64,000 nucleotides of DNA, from NCBI RefSeq assembly GCF_003576525.1, contig NZ_QWUA01000012.1, positions 1 through 64,000 of the forward strand, read 5' to 3'. This document shows positions 1-7,971 of the stretch, in pieces. The DNA comes from Rummeliibacillus sp. POC4. GTDB lineage: Bacteria; Bacillota; Bacilli; Bacillales_A; Planococcaceae. Each line of letters begins with the position of its first letter. Positions within the stretch are counted from its first letter, which is position 1. The notes under the pieces were generated by a model, which ran no database searches, was not told the DNA's origin, and saw only the letters and a program-made list of their open reading frames with translations. The position numbers and the translations under genes are program-made.

Positions 1-66
1 GATATTAGAATTTATTACAGAATCTTTTAAAAGGTCCACATTTAGGTTAAACTGTAGTTGGGTCAT
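1..66 (-). CDS. IS256-family transposase, N-terminal 22 residues only
   Basis: A minus-strand ATG at 64-66 is preceded by a strong ribosome-binding site (GAGGAGG, 8 bp upstream). It opens a frame reading MTQLQFNLNVDLLKDSVINS and onward to the window edge without a stop. Short N-termini of this kind (MTQxQF-xLN-xxLxxSxxxS) are typical of IS256-family transposases in Bacillales, as recalled. The catalytic DDE residues lie outside the window. Whether the gene is intact cannot be seen. Confidence 0.55.
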   Translation of the reverse strand, partial: MTQLQFNLNVDLLKDSVINSNI

Positions 67-137
67 TATTAATTCCTCCTCATTGTTTATCGTCGATGAA
101 AACATTGTAACCAAGAGGGATTAATTTGACTCTTTTT

Positions 138-165
138 CTTTTTACACAATTATATGGACTTAATC
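138..165 (-). repeat. IS256-type terminal inverted repeat (one end)
   Basis: Minus strand reads GATTAAGTCC followed by ATATAATTGTGTAAAAAG. This is near-identical to the IS256 terminal repeat recalled as GATAAAGTCC-GTATAATTGTGTAAAAG. It lies 72 bp upstream of the transposase start, as expected for the 5' end. The 8 bp just outside (166-173, ACTCAGAC) would be the target duplication if one exists. Confidence 0.6.
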
Positions 166-174
166 ACTCAGACT

Positions 175-376
175 CCCTTTTGCACAACTCGAGCCCCCTT
201 TTGCACAACTCAAACTTCCTTTTGCACAACTCACTCCCTTTTGCACAACTCAAGCTCTCTTTTGCACAACTCAGACTCCCTTTTGCACAACTCAAGCCCC
301 CTTTTGCACAACTCACTCCCTTTTGCACAACTCAAGCCTCTTTTTGCACAACTCAAGCCTCTTTTTGCACAACTCA
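175..376. repeat. Tandem array A1: ten units, core TTTTGCACAACTC, 21-bp pitch
   Basis: Ten copies of the core TTTTGCACAACTC start at 178, 199, 220, 239, 260, 281, 302, 321, 342 and 363. The step is 21 bp except for two 19-bp steps, where the spacer after the core is two bases shorter (ACTCCC instead of a 7-base spacer such as AAGCCCC). Cores are nearly invariant while spacers vary. Several frames stay open through the array because neither strand's repeat contains a stop, but the 19-bp steps break any one amino-acid repeat, so it is not a coding repeat. The array lies between the IS256 end and the ribosome-binding site of the gene at 435. Confidence 0.9.
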
Positions 377-434
377 CCATGAAACCTTTCATCACTTTCA
401 TCCGTATACTATCTATCAAAGGAGGTACCAAATA

Positions 435-689
435 ATGAAAAAGTTAATAATCTATCTTCTTACATTCGCAGTCGCATTTGTTGTATTACAAGTATTGTGC
501 GGGTTATTTCTTACGTTGGTTTATACGCCAGATATTTCTTCTGCTTGGTATATGCAAGCAACTGCTCCTAGTACAACTATATTTGGAATTTCAGTATCTA
601 TTTCGTCCTTTATCATTGCAATGATTTCGGCTGCGATTGCGTTTCTACTCACTTCCCAGTTTCAAATCACAAAAAAAGGAGCGCAATAA
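435..689 (+). CDS. Small two-helix membrane protein of unknown function
   Basis: An 84-residue protein, MKKLIIYLLTFAVAFVVLQV onward. The start at 435 is chosen because AAAGGAGG lies 8-9 bp upstream; a longer frame from 126 would merely read through the IS end and the tandem array. Two hydrophobic segments are visible (about residues 3-30 and 48-71), separated by a short polar loop, and the tail is basic. No family recognised. It stands alone and ends in a hairpin terminator overlapping its last codons. Confidence 0.65.
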   Translation: MKKLIIYLLTFAVAFVVLQVLCGLFLTLVYTPDISSAWYMQATAPSTTIFGISVSISSFIIAMISAAIAFLLTSQFQITKKGAQ

Positions 690-708
690 TTGCTGCTCCT
701 CTCTTTTT
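677..708 (+). terminator. Rho-independent terminator after the 435-689 gene
   Basis: Stem AGGAGC (677-682) pairs with GCTCCT (695-700) and is followed by CTCTTTTTAC. The left arm overlaps the final codons of the small membrane protein. The A-rich flank at 671-677 may let it act for the convergent gene ending at 714 too. Confidence 0.6.
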
Positions 709-713
709 ACTTA

Positions 714-1727
714 TTAAAATCTTTGCATTCTTTGTATTTCTAAGCTCGCATACTTAGCTAAATCGTGATCTGAATAATCATAGTAATTTTCTAGAACTTT
801 CGACCATTGTTCTGCAATATTCTTTTTTAATAATCCATTCATCTTCTCTTGATTCCAAACATTTATGTATAATTTTTCAGCTAGGGTTTTCGCATCTTCA
901 GTTAGCTTGGATGCAGTCACTAATATACACTCATTACATCCAAAATATGCCTTTCCAATCGCAATTCGATGAATATCATCCATTGTTATAATAATTTCGT
1001 CTTTAACAATACTTATTGCATGTTTCTCATTATTATTTTCAGCAAAATATTGAATTCCAAATTCATCTGAATCAAAATGACTATTAAATTGAATATTTTG
1101 ATAACCAAACTTTTTAAGAGACTTTATCGTAAAAATTTGTAACTCACGAAGCGACATTTGAGACATATCATTGTCTCCCATAATTCCATAAGTCTTTTCA
1201 AATCGCTCCCATAAACCTTTTACAAATTCTGTTAACATGTCTACTCTTTTCGGTGACAAAAACTCATCAAGAATTTGCGATAATTCTTCCGTAGATTGAA
1301 TTATATGAATTTTCTTCTTTTGCAGAGATACAATTCTTTTCGTCGCTTGAAGAATATAATAAACACCGAAACAAAAGAAAAAAACAATTAATACAAGACC
1401 GACTGGATGAAAGAGATAGTTCTGATAAATATAAACTAAGCGTTCAACATAACTCTTACTATGTATGTATGGAAAAAATAAAGCTAACAAAAAAGGAAAA
1501 ATTAATAGATATGCACTTAAACAAATACCTTTCCAAATTTCTGAAATTGAGATTTTCCTTTCCTGAGCCAATTTAGCTGCTTTTCCAGAAGACTCTTGGT
1601 TTTTCTCCATTTTCAAAATCATATCCATATTCTTTTTCGCACATTCCGGACAGAAAATAACAATTTTTCGACCATTTAAAACCTTTTCTGTCTTCATATT
1701 ATGTATTGTGCATACTTGGCTTTCCAT
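714..1727 (-). CDS. Membrane-anchored restriction-endonuclease-like (Mrr-type) protein with zinc ribbon
   Basis: 337 residues. The N-terminus holds a Cys/His set (C6-x2-H9 and C26-x2-C29) that looks like a small zinc ribbon. Two hydrophobic helices follow at about 68-88 and 105-126. The C-terminal part from about residue 190 has the layout of an Mrr/type IV restriction endonuclease fold: L-E/Q-x-F start, GY, a D-x-x-G strand, a central lysine strand, and a late LVTAS...A..LA segment. The usual G-x-D and Q-x-K catalytic pair is altered (EFGIQ and ISIVK), so nuclease activity is doubtful. It faces the cytoplasm in most similar membrane-linked proteins. It is convergent with the small gene at 435-689. 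Possible roles are sensing of foreign DNA or a non-catalytic membrane function. Confidence 0.6.
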   Translation of the reverse strand: MESQVCTIHNMKTEKVLNGRKIVIFCPECAKKNMDMILKMEKNQESSGKAAKLAQERKISISEIWKGICLSAYLLIFPFLLALFFPYIHSKSYVERLVYIYQNYLFHPVGLVLIVFFFCFGVYYILQATKRIVSLQKKKIHIIQSTEELSQILDEFLSPKRVDMLTEFVKGLWERFEKTYGIMGDNDMSQMSLRELQIFTIKSLKKFGYQNIQFNSHFDSDEFGIQYFAENNNEKHAISIVKDEIIITMDDIHRIAIGKAYFGCNECILVTASKLTEDAKTLAEKLYINVWNQEKMNGLLKKNIAEQWSKVLENYYDYSDHDLAKYASLEIQRMQRF

Positions 1728-1958
1728 TTCTACACCTCTTAAATTCCAAGGCTATTTATATTTTTACCTTACCATTATTATATTAAAATATACCCTCCAA
1801 TTAAATGAGTGATAATTACTACATTTTTAAGTAGCATCTAATTCTTTATTGCTATTTTTCCAAAATTATCAAATTCCATGAATCATAACATGAATGTCAC
1901 CTTTTGTTGCTACCAAGTTCCATCATATCCATCTATAATAGGGATTAGGAGGTCTAAT

Positions 1959-2399
1959 ATGAAAAATTTGATAAGTACGAATTTGAAAAACTTGCGTAAA
2001 CGATATGATTATACGCAAGAACAATTAGCTGAAAAACTCAATGTTTCACGACAAGTCATCGCAAAATGGGAAAAAGGTGAATCACTACCCGATATTCAAC
2101 TTTGCTCACAGTTAGCAGAATTGTTTGATGTGGCACTCGATGATTTAGTGAACTATTCAAGTAAAGAAGTTGGAGTTGATGTACCCCCTCGTGGGAAGCA
2201 TATGTTCGGAATTGTTACAGTGAGTGAACGTGGGCAAATTGTCATACCCAAAAAAGCGCGTGAAGTGTTTAACATTCAATCTGGCGCACAACTGATTATT
2301 GTCGGTGATGATGAACGCGGATTGGGAATTGTGCCTCAACACTACATGAAGAAATTCTTTCAGCAAGCATTTTTAGAGGAGGAGGACGATGAAAAATGA
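1959..2399 (+). CDS. XRE helix-turn-helix regulator fused to an AbrB/SpoVT-like domain
   Basis: 146 residues when started at 1959, where TTAGGAGG lies 7-8 bp upstream; the in-frame ATG at 1878 has no ribosome-binding site. Residues about 5-60 form a Cro/CI-type helix-turn-helix (YTQEQLAEKLNVSRQVIAKW). Residues about 85-130 match the swapped-hairpin AbrB/MazE fold (ERGQIVIPKKAREVF). Its stop overlaps the start of the downstream ATPase gene by 4 bp (ATGA), so the three genes 1959-3855 are a translationally coupled operon. It most likely controls this exporter. The combination of two DNA-binding folds in one small protein is less common than either alone. Confidence 0.8.
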   Translation: MKNLISTNLKNLRKRYDYTQEQLAEKLNVSRQVIAKWEKGESLPDIQLCSQLAELFDVALDDLVNYSSKEVGVDVPPRGKHMFGIVTVSERGQIVIPKKAREVFNIQSGAQLIIVGDDERGLGIVPQHYMKKFFQQAFLEEEDDEK

Positions 2400-3127
2400 A
2401 CGCAATTGATATCCAGTCCATCTCAAAATATTATGGAGAAAAACATGCAGTAGACAACGTTTCTTTATCTGTTGCTCAAGGTGAATTAGTCAGCTTACTC
2501 GGTGTTAATGGTGCCGGTAAATCAACGTTAATCAATCTATTAACAGGTCTTATAACACCTACTGCTGGTGATGCATTGATACATGGCAAAAGTATTGTGA
2601 AAGATCCTCATCAAGTAAAATCATTGCTTGGCGTATCTCCTCAAGAAACAGCTATCGCCCCCAATTTGACCGTTCGAGAAAATTTAGAGCTTATGGCAGG
2701 TGTGCACGGCTTCGATCGTAAAAAAACGAAGTCTAAAACGGATGAGCTCATAGCAAATTTCAATTTATCGACTGTAGAGAAACAAAAAAGTAAAACTTTG
2801 TCCGGTGGCTGGAAACGTCGCCTTAGTATTGCAATGGCTATTATTAGCGAACCAAAAGTTCTCTTCTTAGATGAGCCAACACTGGGGTTAGATATTTTAG
2901 CACGCCGTGAATTATGGCAAGTAATTGAGAAAATTAGAGGAACAGCAACGATTGTATTGACAACACATTATTTGGAAGAAGCCGATGCTTTGTCTGACCG
3001 CATATTCATATTAAAAAATGGTCGTTTAGAAGCAGCTGGTACAAGTGATGAGCTGAAACAGCAAACTGGAACGACTAAATTTGAAGATGCCTTTATTAAG
3101 TTAGTAATGGACGGTGAAAAAGCATGA
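2396..3127 (+). CDS. ABC transporter ATP-binding protein
   Basis: 243 residues, the normal length for an ABC-2-type exporter ATPase. Visible motifs in order: Walker A GVNGAGKST (about 36-44), signature LSGGWKRRLSIAMA (Q of LSGGQ replaced by W), Walker B VLFLDEPTLGLD, and the H-loop in LTTHYLEEA. It overlaps the regulator upstream and the permease downstream by 4 bp each. With the permease it would form an exporter of a drug, peptide or lipid; the substrate cannot be read from sequence. Confidence 0.92.
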   Translation: MNAIDIQSISKYYGEKHAVDNVSLSVAQGELVSLLGVNGAGKSTLINLLTGLITPTAGDALIHGKSIVKDPHQVKSLLGVSPQETAIAPNLTVRENLELMAGVHGFDRKKTKSKTDELIANFNLSTVEKQKSKTLSGGWKRRLSIAMAIISEPKVLFLDEPTLGLDILARRELWQVIEKIRGTATIVLTTHYLEEADALSDRIFILKNGRLEAAGTSDELKQQTGTTKFEDAFIKLVMDGEKA

Positions 3128-3855
3128 GAGCTATGGTGTTTGCCAAAAGAAATACATTAGAAATTATAAGAGACCCACTTTCCCTATTTTTCGGATTAGG
3201 TTTTCCGGTTATTTTACTGGTCTTATTATCCATTATAAATAAAAACATTCCGGTTGACCTATTTTCGGTAAGTAACTTAACGCCTGGCATTGCGGTGTTT
3301 GGACTTTCCTTTTTATCACTCTTTTCTGCACAATTGATAGCAAAAGACCGAACAACTGCTTTACTTAGTCGATTGTTTACAACACCAATGACAGCAATGG
3401 ATTTTATCTTAGGTTATACATTACCGCTTCTTCCAATGGCATTGTTACAAAGTGTTGTGTGCTTCTTATGCGCGATTATCCTTGGACTTAAGATGACTTG
3501 GTCAATTGTCCCAACAATCCTGTTACTATTTGTGGTATCCCTTATTTTCATCGGATTAGGATTATTAATCGGTTCAACATTAAGTGAAAAGGCTGCTACA
3601 GCCATATCAGGAGCTCTCTTAACGAATCTTTGTGGTTGGTTATCTGGCACTTGGTTTGACTTAGAACTTGTTGGTGGCGCCTTCCGTGATATTGCCTATG
3701 CCCTTCCATTCGTCCATGCAGTAGAAATGGGAAAGGCTGCTTTAGCCGGTAATTATCAAGATATTTGGCCCCATCTTGGAGTAGTAGCGGGTTACGGTAT
3801 TGTGCTATTAGCAATCGCGGTCACCTTATTCCATAAAAAGATGAAATCAATATAA
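3124..3855 (+). CDS. ABC-2-type transporter permease
   Basis: 243 residues with six predicted membrane segments and the ABC-2 layout: an N-terminal amphipathic stretch with NTLEIIRDPLSLFFGLGFPV, then paired helices including the GLGLLIGS segment. It starts at an ATGA overlap with the ATPase gene. It pairs with that ATPase as the membrane half of the exporter. A terminator at about 3916-3968 closes the operon. Confidence 0.88.
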   Translation: MRAMVFAKRNTLEIIRDPLSLFFGLGFPVILLVLLSIINKNIPVDLFSVSNLTPGIAVFGLSFLSLFSAQLIAKDRTTALLSRLFTTPMTAMDFILGYTLPLLPMALLQSVVCFLCAIILGLKMTWSIVPTILLLFVVSLIFIGLGLLIGSTLSEKAATAISGALLTNLCGWLSGTWFDLELVGGAFRDIAYALPFVHAVEMGKAALAGNYQDIWPHLGVVAGYGIVLLAIAVTLFHKKMKSI

Positions 3856-3915
3856 GAATATCAGACTGAAAAGTTTACAATGTATATTATGCTAATCATA
3901 TATTTCTACTAATAT

Positions 3916-3968
3916 AAAAAAACAACTTCAACGATGCCCATTAGGACAAGATTTGAAGTTGTTTTTTA
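3916..3968 (+). terminator. Terminator of the regulator-ABC operon
   Basis: Stem AACAACTTCA (3921-3930) pairs with TGAAGTTGTT around 3954-3963, followed by a T run. The A-rich left flank means it could also serve the convergent dynamin-like gene, which ends at 4032. Confidence 0.75.
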
Positions 3969-4031
3969 TATAAATTGCTGATGATAGTGTTGCAAGGCAT
4001 AACTTTTCTCAGAGAATCCTCTATCGAAACT

Positions 4032-5903
4032 TTACTCAATCCTTAACGACAATATCTCTGGTGGTTCTTCTAGTTCAATGAGGATATTGTCTTCAGTTAT
4101 TTTCAATGGATAGAATGGATTTTCTTCAGCAACCATAGTTTGAAATTGGTCATTCGTCATTGGTTTTATTTGTTCATATTGACGGATATAGCTTGGATAT
4201 TCAAATTCCACGCTTTCAATCGTTTGAAGCGTTTCTTGTAATTTGATTTCCTCTTCTTCTGTTAAATTGATGCCATCTGTTAATACACAGTCGTTTACAA
4301 ATTTTATGATAAAATTTTTCGCTTCAACAATACTATTAAATCCTTTTAACTTTGCGATTGCATTTTGAATTTGGGCATTCTCAGACTTTCTTTGAAGTGC
4401 GATAGTCGAGCAATCTTTTAGAATCCATGATAACTTTTCTTGGACAATATTATTTAATAGATCTTTTACTTTTATAAAAGATTCTAGTAATTTTTCTTCT
4501 TCTAATTTAAGAAGATGATATTTTCTCTCTAAAATTTGTTGTTGTTCGTTGAGAATTTCAATTTTTTCGACGAAATATGCTTCGTCACTACCGTTTTTAA
4601 AAATATATTTTAATAATTTCATGCCATTAGTCTTTTGGTGTTTTTTATCTACAAGTTCATAGAGGGCCTCATATTCTTGAAGAATTTTACGATAGTCTCT
4701 AATTTTCGTTAGATAATCTTTTGCTTGTTGAACAAAACTAATTATTGGTCGATGTTTATTAAATAATTTGTCATCCATTACTTGGATTAACTGATATAAG
4801 GTTTCTACATTTTTAAATTTTTCGCTATGTATCTTATACTGTTCCGTTAGCTCACTAAAATATTGATTTTGTGCAGCTTCTGTAATTTGTCGCATATCGA
4901 AATTTTCAATATATTCTTTCAAAATCAGAAGTGAAGAGCAATATGGTTCACGCTCTGGAATGATTTCAATCTCAGTTTGAAATCGTTTCAGCCAATGGAT
5001 AAATCGTTCTTGCAAATAGGATAATCGTTTCGCTTGGTTATTTGCTGTCTTCTCCAACTCTTTAATGACAAGTTCAATTTGGCTGTTGTTCCATTGCTCA
5101 TCATCATTAGCTGATAAAGAGTCAAATGCTTCTTTTGAAGAAATACATACTATATCTCTTACATGGTCGGAAAGCTGGCTTTCATACGATGCAATTATGG
5201 CTTGCTCATTCAGCCCCATTAAATCAAGGCCATTTAAAATCCCTAATGGAACTATTTTCTTTTCTTTCAGCTTTTTAAGTAAATTTAGTTCAGCTGGAAT
5301 TATAGGATTTCCATGTTTAAAAATCCAAAATACATCATCCGCACGATTTAATATAGTCTCTTTCAAGTATGCAGATTCACTACCAGAAACTTGAATTGGT
5401 GTTGTGTCTATTAACGTAACCATCTTCAAGAGATCATTGCAAATAAAAATCTCGATAAAATCAAGACTTTCTCTTAAAAGTTTGGCGCTTGATGTATCTA
5501 AAACTGTGAACAATTCTACTTTATCCATATCAAATGTAGCAACTTGTCCATCTAAAAAATGAGCACGAACTTCTTCTTTTTCTCCATAACAAATAATGGT
5601 GTTTACTTCTGTCGCTACTTCCATTGAACTAAAAATTGTTCGTTTCAATAAAGCATTAACTAAAGTTGTTTTACCATTACCAGTCATACCAGCTAATAAG
5701 ACCATCGTGCTATTCGTTGCATCTTGAATGATATATTTTAAGATTTTGTTTGTTTCTTTTACATATGAATTTTGAGAAAGTAATGTATTTAAATATGTTA
5801 GTTTTTCTACAAAATTTTGTAAAAAATCTGCAAGTTTATCATCTTCCCAACGAATAGGTAATTTCTCTTTTAAGTCGGCAATCTTCATTAGGTCTTTATC
5901 CAT
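4032..5903 (-). CDS. Dynamin-like GTPase
   Basis: 623 residues. The G1/P-loop is GMTGNGKT (72-79), G3 is DTTP (166-169) and a G4-like NGLD is at 224-227, the order found in dynamin-type GTPases. The rest is mostly long, charged alpha-helix with probable coiled coil at about 390-500. No clear membrane helix is present, so membrane contact would be peripheral. The start is supported by AAAGGAG about 9 bp upstream. It is a single gene on this strand, with no partner dynamin beside it. Bacterial dynamins remodel or repair membranes and some have been linked to phage tolerance; the role here is not shown by sequence. Confidence 0.75.
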   Translation of the reverse strand: MDKDLMKIADLKEKLPIRWEDDKLADFLQNFVEKLTYLNTLLSQNSYVKETNKILKYIIQDATNSTMVLLAGMTGNGKTTLVNALLKRTIFSSMEVATEVNTIICYGEKEEVRAHFLDGQVATFDMDKVELFTVLDTSSAKLLRESLDFIEIFICNDLLKMVTLIDTTPIQVSGSESAYLKETILNRADDVFWIFKHGNPIIPAELNLLKKLKEKKIVPLGILNGLDLMGLNEQAIIASYESQLSDHVRDIVCISSKEAFDSLSANDDEQWNNSQIELVIKELEKTANNQAKRLSYLQERFIHWLKRFQTEIEIIPEREPYCSSLLILKEYIENFDMRQITEAAQNQYFSELTEQYKIHSEKFKNVETLYQLIQVMDDKLFNKHRPIISFVQQAKDYLTKIRDYRKILQEYEALYELVDKKHQKTNGMKLLKYIFKNGSDEAYFVEKIEILNEQQQILERKYHLLKLEEEKLLESFIKVKDLLNNIVQEKLSWILKDCSTIALQRKSENAQIQNAIAKLKGFNSIVEAKNFIIKFVNDCVLTDGINLTEEEEIKLQETLQTIESVEFEYPSYIRQYEQIKPMTNDQFQTMVAEENPFYPLKITEDNILIELEEPPEILSLRIE

Positions 5904-6212
5904 CCGTTAAATCTCCTTTAATACTGCTTACTCTTTAGTATACATGAAATTCAACGGGTGTTGTTTAATATTTTTTATTCATAAATCTTTTTTTGTAAAG
6001 ACTAATTTAGTATTGTGAATAGTTATTTTTCACTATTTATATAGTACTTTTAATATAAAACATTGTTTTTATAAAGATTCTGTACATTTCTTTTTCCTGG
6101 TTGATCGGTTAATGACTTGTTATTTGGTTCGCTTTGCTATAATTTGTGGTTCCTTTATCATAATTTGTGAGTCATGAACCAACTTTGTTTCCTTGTTGGA
6201 ACTGGGTGGCTA
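5904..6212. other. Gap upstream of the dynamin-like gene; AT-rich
   Basis: 309 bp without a credible gene. It should hold the promoter of the minus-strand GTPase gene. An inverted repeat, ATAGT-x-ACTAT type, is visible around 6017-6041. The right end carries the decayed array described at 6118-6172. Confidence 0.5.
6118..6172. repeat. Decayed tandem array A2a: core ATAATTTGTG, 21-bp pitch
   Basis: Two clear copies of ATAATTTGTG, with AATTTGTG at 6141 and 6162, exactly 21 bp apart. A third, degenerate copy (TTATTTGGTTC) lies a further 21 bp upstream at about 6120. Spacers (GTTCGCTTTGCT and GTTCCTTTATC) are partly alike. The core is unrelated to the array starting 40 bp downstream, yet the pitch is the same. 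Confidence 0.55.
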
Positions 6213-6514
6213 CTTTTGCACAGCTCACTATTCCTTTTGCACAACTCGGAATCCTTTTTGCACAACTCAGACTCTCTTTGGCACAACTCGGAATCCCTTT
6301 TGCACAACTCACTCCCTTTTGCACAACTCACTATTCCTTTTGCACAACTCGGAATCCTTTTTGCACAACTCACTTCCTTTTGCACAACTCACTATTCCTT
6401 TTGCACAACTCACTCCCTTTTGCACAACTCAGAACCCCTTTTGCACAACTCACTATTCCTTTTGCACAACTCAGACTCTCTTTGGCACAACTCGGAATCC
6501 CTTTTGCACAACTC
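6213..6514. repeat. Tandem array A2: fifteen units, core TTTTGCACAACTC, 21-bp pitch
   Basis: Fifteen copies with the GCAC of the core at 6218, 6239, 6260, 6281, 6302, 6321, 6342, 6363, 6382, 6403, 6422, 6443, 6464, 6485 and 6506. Steps are 21 bp except three 19-bp steps. Two copies read TTTGGCAC and the first reads GCACAGCTC. Spacers recur from a small set (ACTATT, GGAAT, AGACTC, ACTC). Some neighbouring spacers are complementary (ATTCC before the core, GGAAT after it), so single units could fold with the core in the loop. Same core and same orientation as array A1, 5.8 kb away. Open frames across it are artefacts. Confidence 0.92.
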
Positions 6515-6545
6515 TTTCTCCATTTTAGAAACAACTATCGGTATT

Positions 6546-7766
6546 CTAAAAATAATCTACAAATGTTGGGACGCCTGTGGGAATGATTCTTTCTAATAAG
6601 AGGATGGAGGAGGGATCTCCTTTTATTCTTTCTATTTTATATAAATAAATTGGTCTTAAATAACCGAGCAGCATTGTTATTAAGGTTTGGACGGTCATTT
6701 GAACAACATCTTCTATTAATTCATCAGAAATTTTCTGTACTTTTAGACCTTTTTCATCGGAGTAGATTTCAAAAGTACCTTGATTCCATTCGGCTAATGG
6801 GTCACTAATAGCCCAGCGCATATGGAATTCGTTTTCTGCAAAAGGAAATTGCTTCACAAAACCGATTAGATCAACAATCCGAGCCATAAAATAAGGGGAC
6901 AGACTTTGTTTGATCTCGCTATCTTGCATCAGAAATGCGACTGCCTCGTTACCGGTTGTTTTACCAAATACTTTATAGACCATGGATTGATGAGCATAGA
7001 TAAAATTCCAAAGGGCTTTTCGAGCTACTTCTTTTAAAGTGATGAGTTCATCGATATAGAAATTTTCTTCCATGATTCGATAGAACATATAGCCAAGCGC
7101 GTTTCCCTCTTCATCATAATAAACAGCAGCCTGTAAATTGGCATCACTGTCGATAAACTTTTCCTCCCAGTAATCTTCCTGATACTTTTCGTTCCATGAA
7201 ATTTCATTTCGAATCATCGCACCATGTGTACGCATCGCAAATTGATGATACACATTTTTCACATCTTCATCGGTTGTAGATGCACGACGCACTTGTCCGG
7301 GAATATTATCATAATGAGGAATTTGGGTATCTCGAATTTGATATTCTACAATATCACTCATAATTTCAAAACCTTTTTTTCGATAATACGGAATTGAATA
7401 TGGAAATAAATAAGAAATCGTATAGCCGTCTTTTTTCATTTGCTTTAGACTTGCGTATATTAATTTATGCATTAAACCGTGGCGAGAATATTCAGGATAT
7501 GTTCCAACAGCTGTGATTCCACCCATCTTGTAAACACGATTATGAATATTGACTTCAAATGGCAGATTTAATATTTGCGCAACCAAATGATCCCCGTCAA
7601 ACCAACCAAGCGCAACCCCTTCATCAAACTGTGTGGATTTAGCTGACACAAAGAGACGATCTTTGTTGATGGATAAATTCATTTGAAAAACATAGTTAAG
7701 TAACTCAATCGATTGTTTAATCTCTGTTTGCTTTATTTCCCGCATATGTAAGTTCGATTTCATCAT
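6546..7766 (-). CDS. GNAT acetyltransferase, Eis-like with C-terminal sterol-carrier-like domain
   Basis: About 406 residues when started at the ATG-ATG pair (7761-7766), which has GGGGA close upstream; a longer frame to 7901 lacks a ribosome-binding site. Residues about 70-150 hold the GNAT core (VKMGGITAVGTYPEYSRHG, then the acetyl-CoA loop). A second GNAT-like part and a C-terminal SCP2-like domain (LAEWNQGTFEIYSDEKGLKV) give the three-part plan of the Eis family. Such enzymes acetylate amines of small molecules or proteins; substrate unknown. The 3' end runs close to the A2 array (32 bp). Confidence 0.82.
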   Translation of the reverse strand: MMKSNLHMREIKQTEIKQSIELLNYVFQMNLSINKDRLFVSAKSTQFDEGVALGWFDGDHLVAQILNLPFEVNIHNRVYKMGGITAVGTYPEYSRHGLMHKLIYASLKQMKKDGYTISYLFPYSIPYYRKKGFEIMSDIVEYQIRDTQIPHYDNIPGQVRRASTTDEDVKNVYHQFAMRTHGAMIRNEISWNEKYQEDYWEEKFIDSDANLQAAVYYDEEGNALGYMFYRIMEENFYIDELITLKEVARKALWNFIYAHQSMVYKVFGKTTGNEAVAFLMQDSEIKQSLSPYFMARIVDLIGFVKQFPFAENEFHMRWAISDPLAEWNQGTFEIYSDEKGLKVQKISDELIEDVVQMTVQTLITMLLGYLRPIYLYKIERIKGDPSSILLLERIIPTGVPTFVDYF

Positions 7767-7971
7767 AGTTCCCCTTTTTCCGTTTTCTTTATGTTTCCCA
7801 GTTTGTATCAAACTAATCGAAATATAAGGATAAATCTTGGCAGGTCTATTTGAAGTAGTTATAGAACTTTTATATAAATAATTGATTATAGGCTTAAACA
7901 TCGAGATAAGCGCTTACTAAATATAGAATAAAAATTCATATATAAAGTCTAAAAGGAATGGGGAATTAAAA

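Larger units (their letters stand above)
1..165 (-). mobile_element. IS256-family insertion sequence, partial (cut by window edge)
   Basis: The window begins inside an insertion sequence whose transposase reads leftwards off the edge. Its outer end is taken as position 165, because 138-165 read on the minus strand (GATTAAGTCC, then ATATAATTGTGTAAAAAG) closely resembles the terminal inverted repeat of IS256 as I remember it. The sequence right of 165 resumes directly inside a tandem-array unit, so the element landed in or at the edge of the array at 175-376. The other end and the target duplication lie outside the window. Family assignment rests on the terminal repeat plus the 22 visible transposase residues. 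Confidence 0.65.

Noticed and set aside
126..434. Long open frames through array A1 (repeats of LLHNS, FAQL, FCTT or ELCK)
   Set aside because: They arise because the repeat lacks stop codons; frame shifts at every 19-bp step, frames exist on both strands, and none has a ribosome-binding site. Only the part from 435 is kept as a gene.
4032..5903. Part of a known anti-phage dynamin system
   Set aside because: No second dynamin-like gene or known partner is adjacent, so only the GTPase family is claimed.
6213..6514. CRISPR array
   Set aside because: Cores of 13 bp and spacers of 6-8 bp are far too short, spacers recur rather than being unique, and no cas gene is present.
6158..6596. Overlapping frames in both strands through array A2
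   Set aside because: Same artefact as at array A1; four overlapping frames of the same repeat cannot all be real and none has translation signals.
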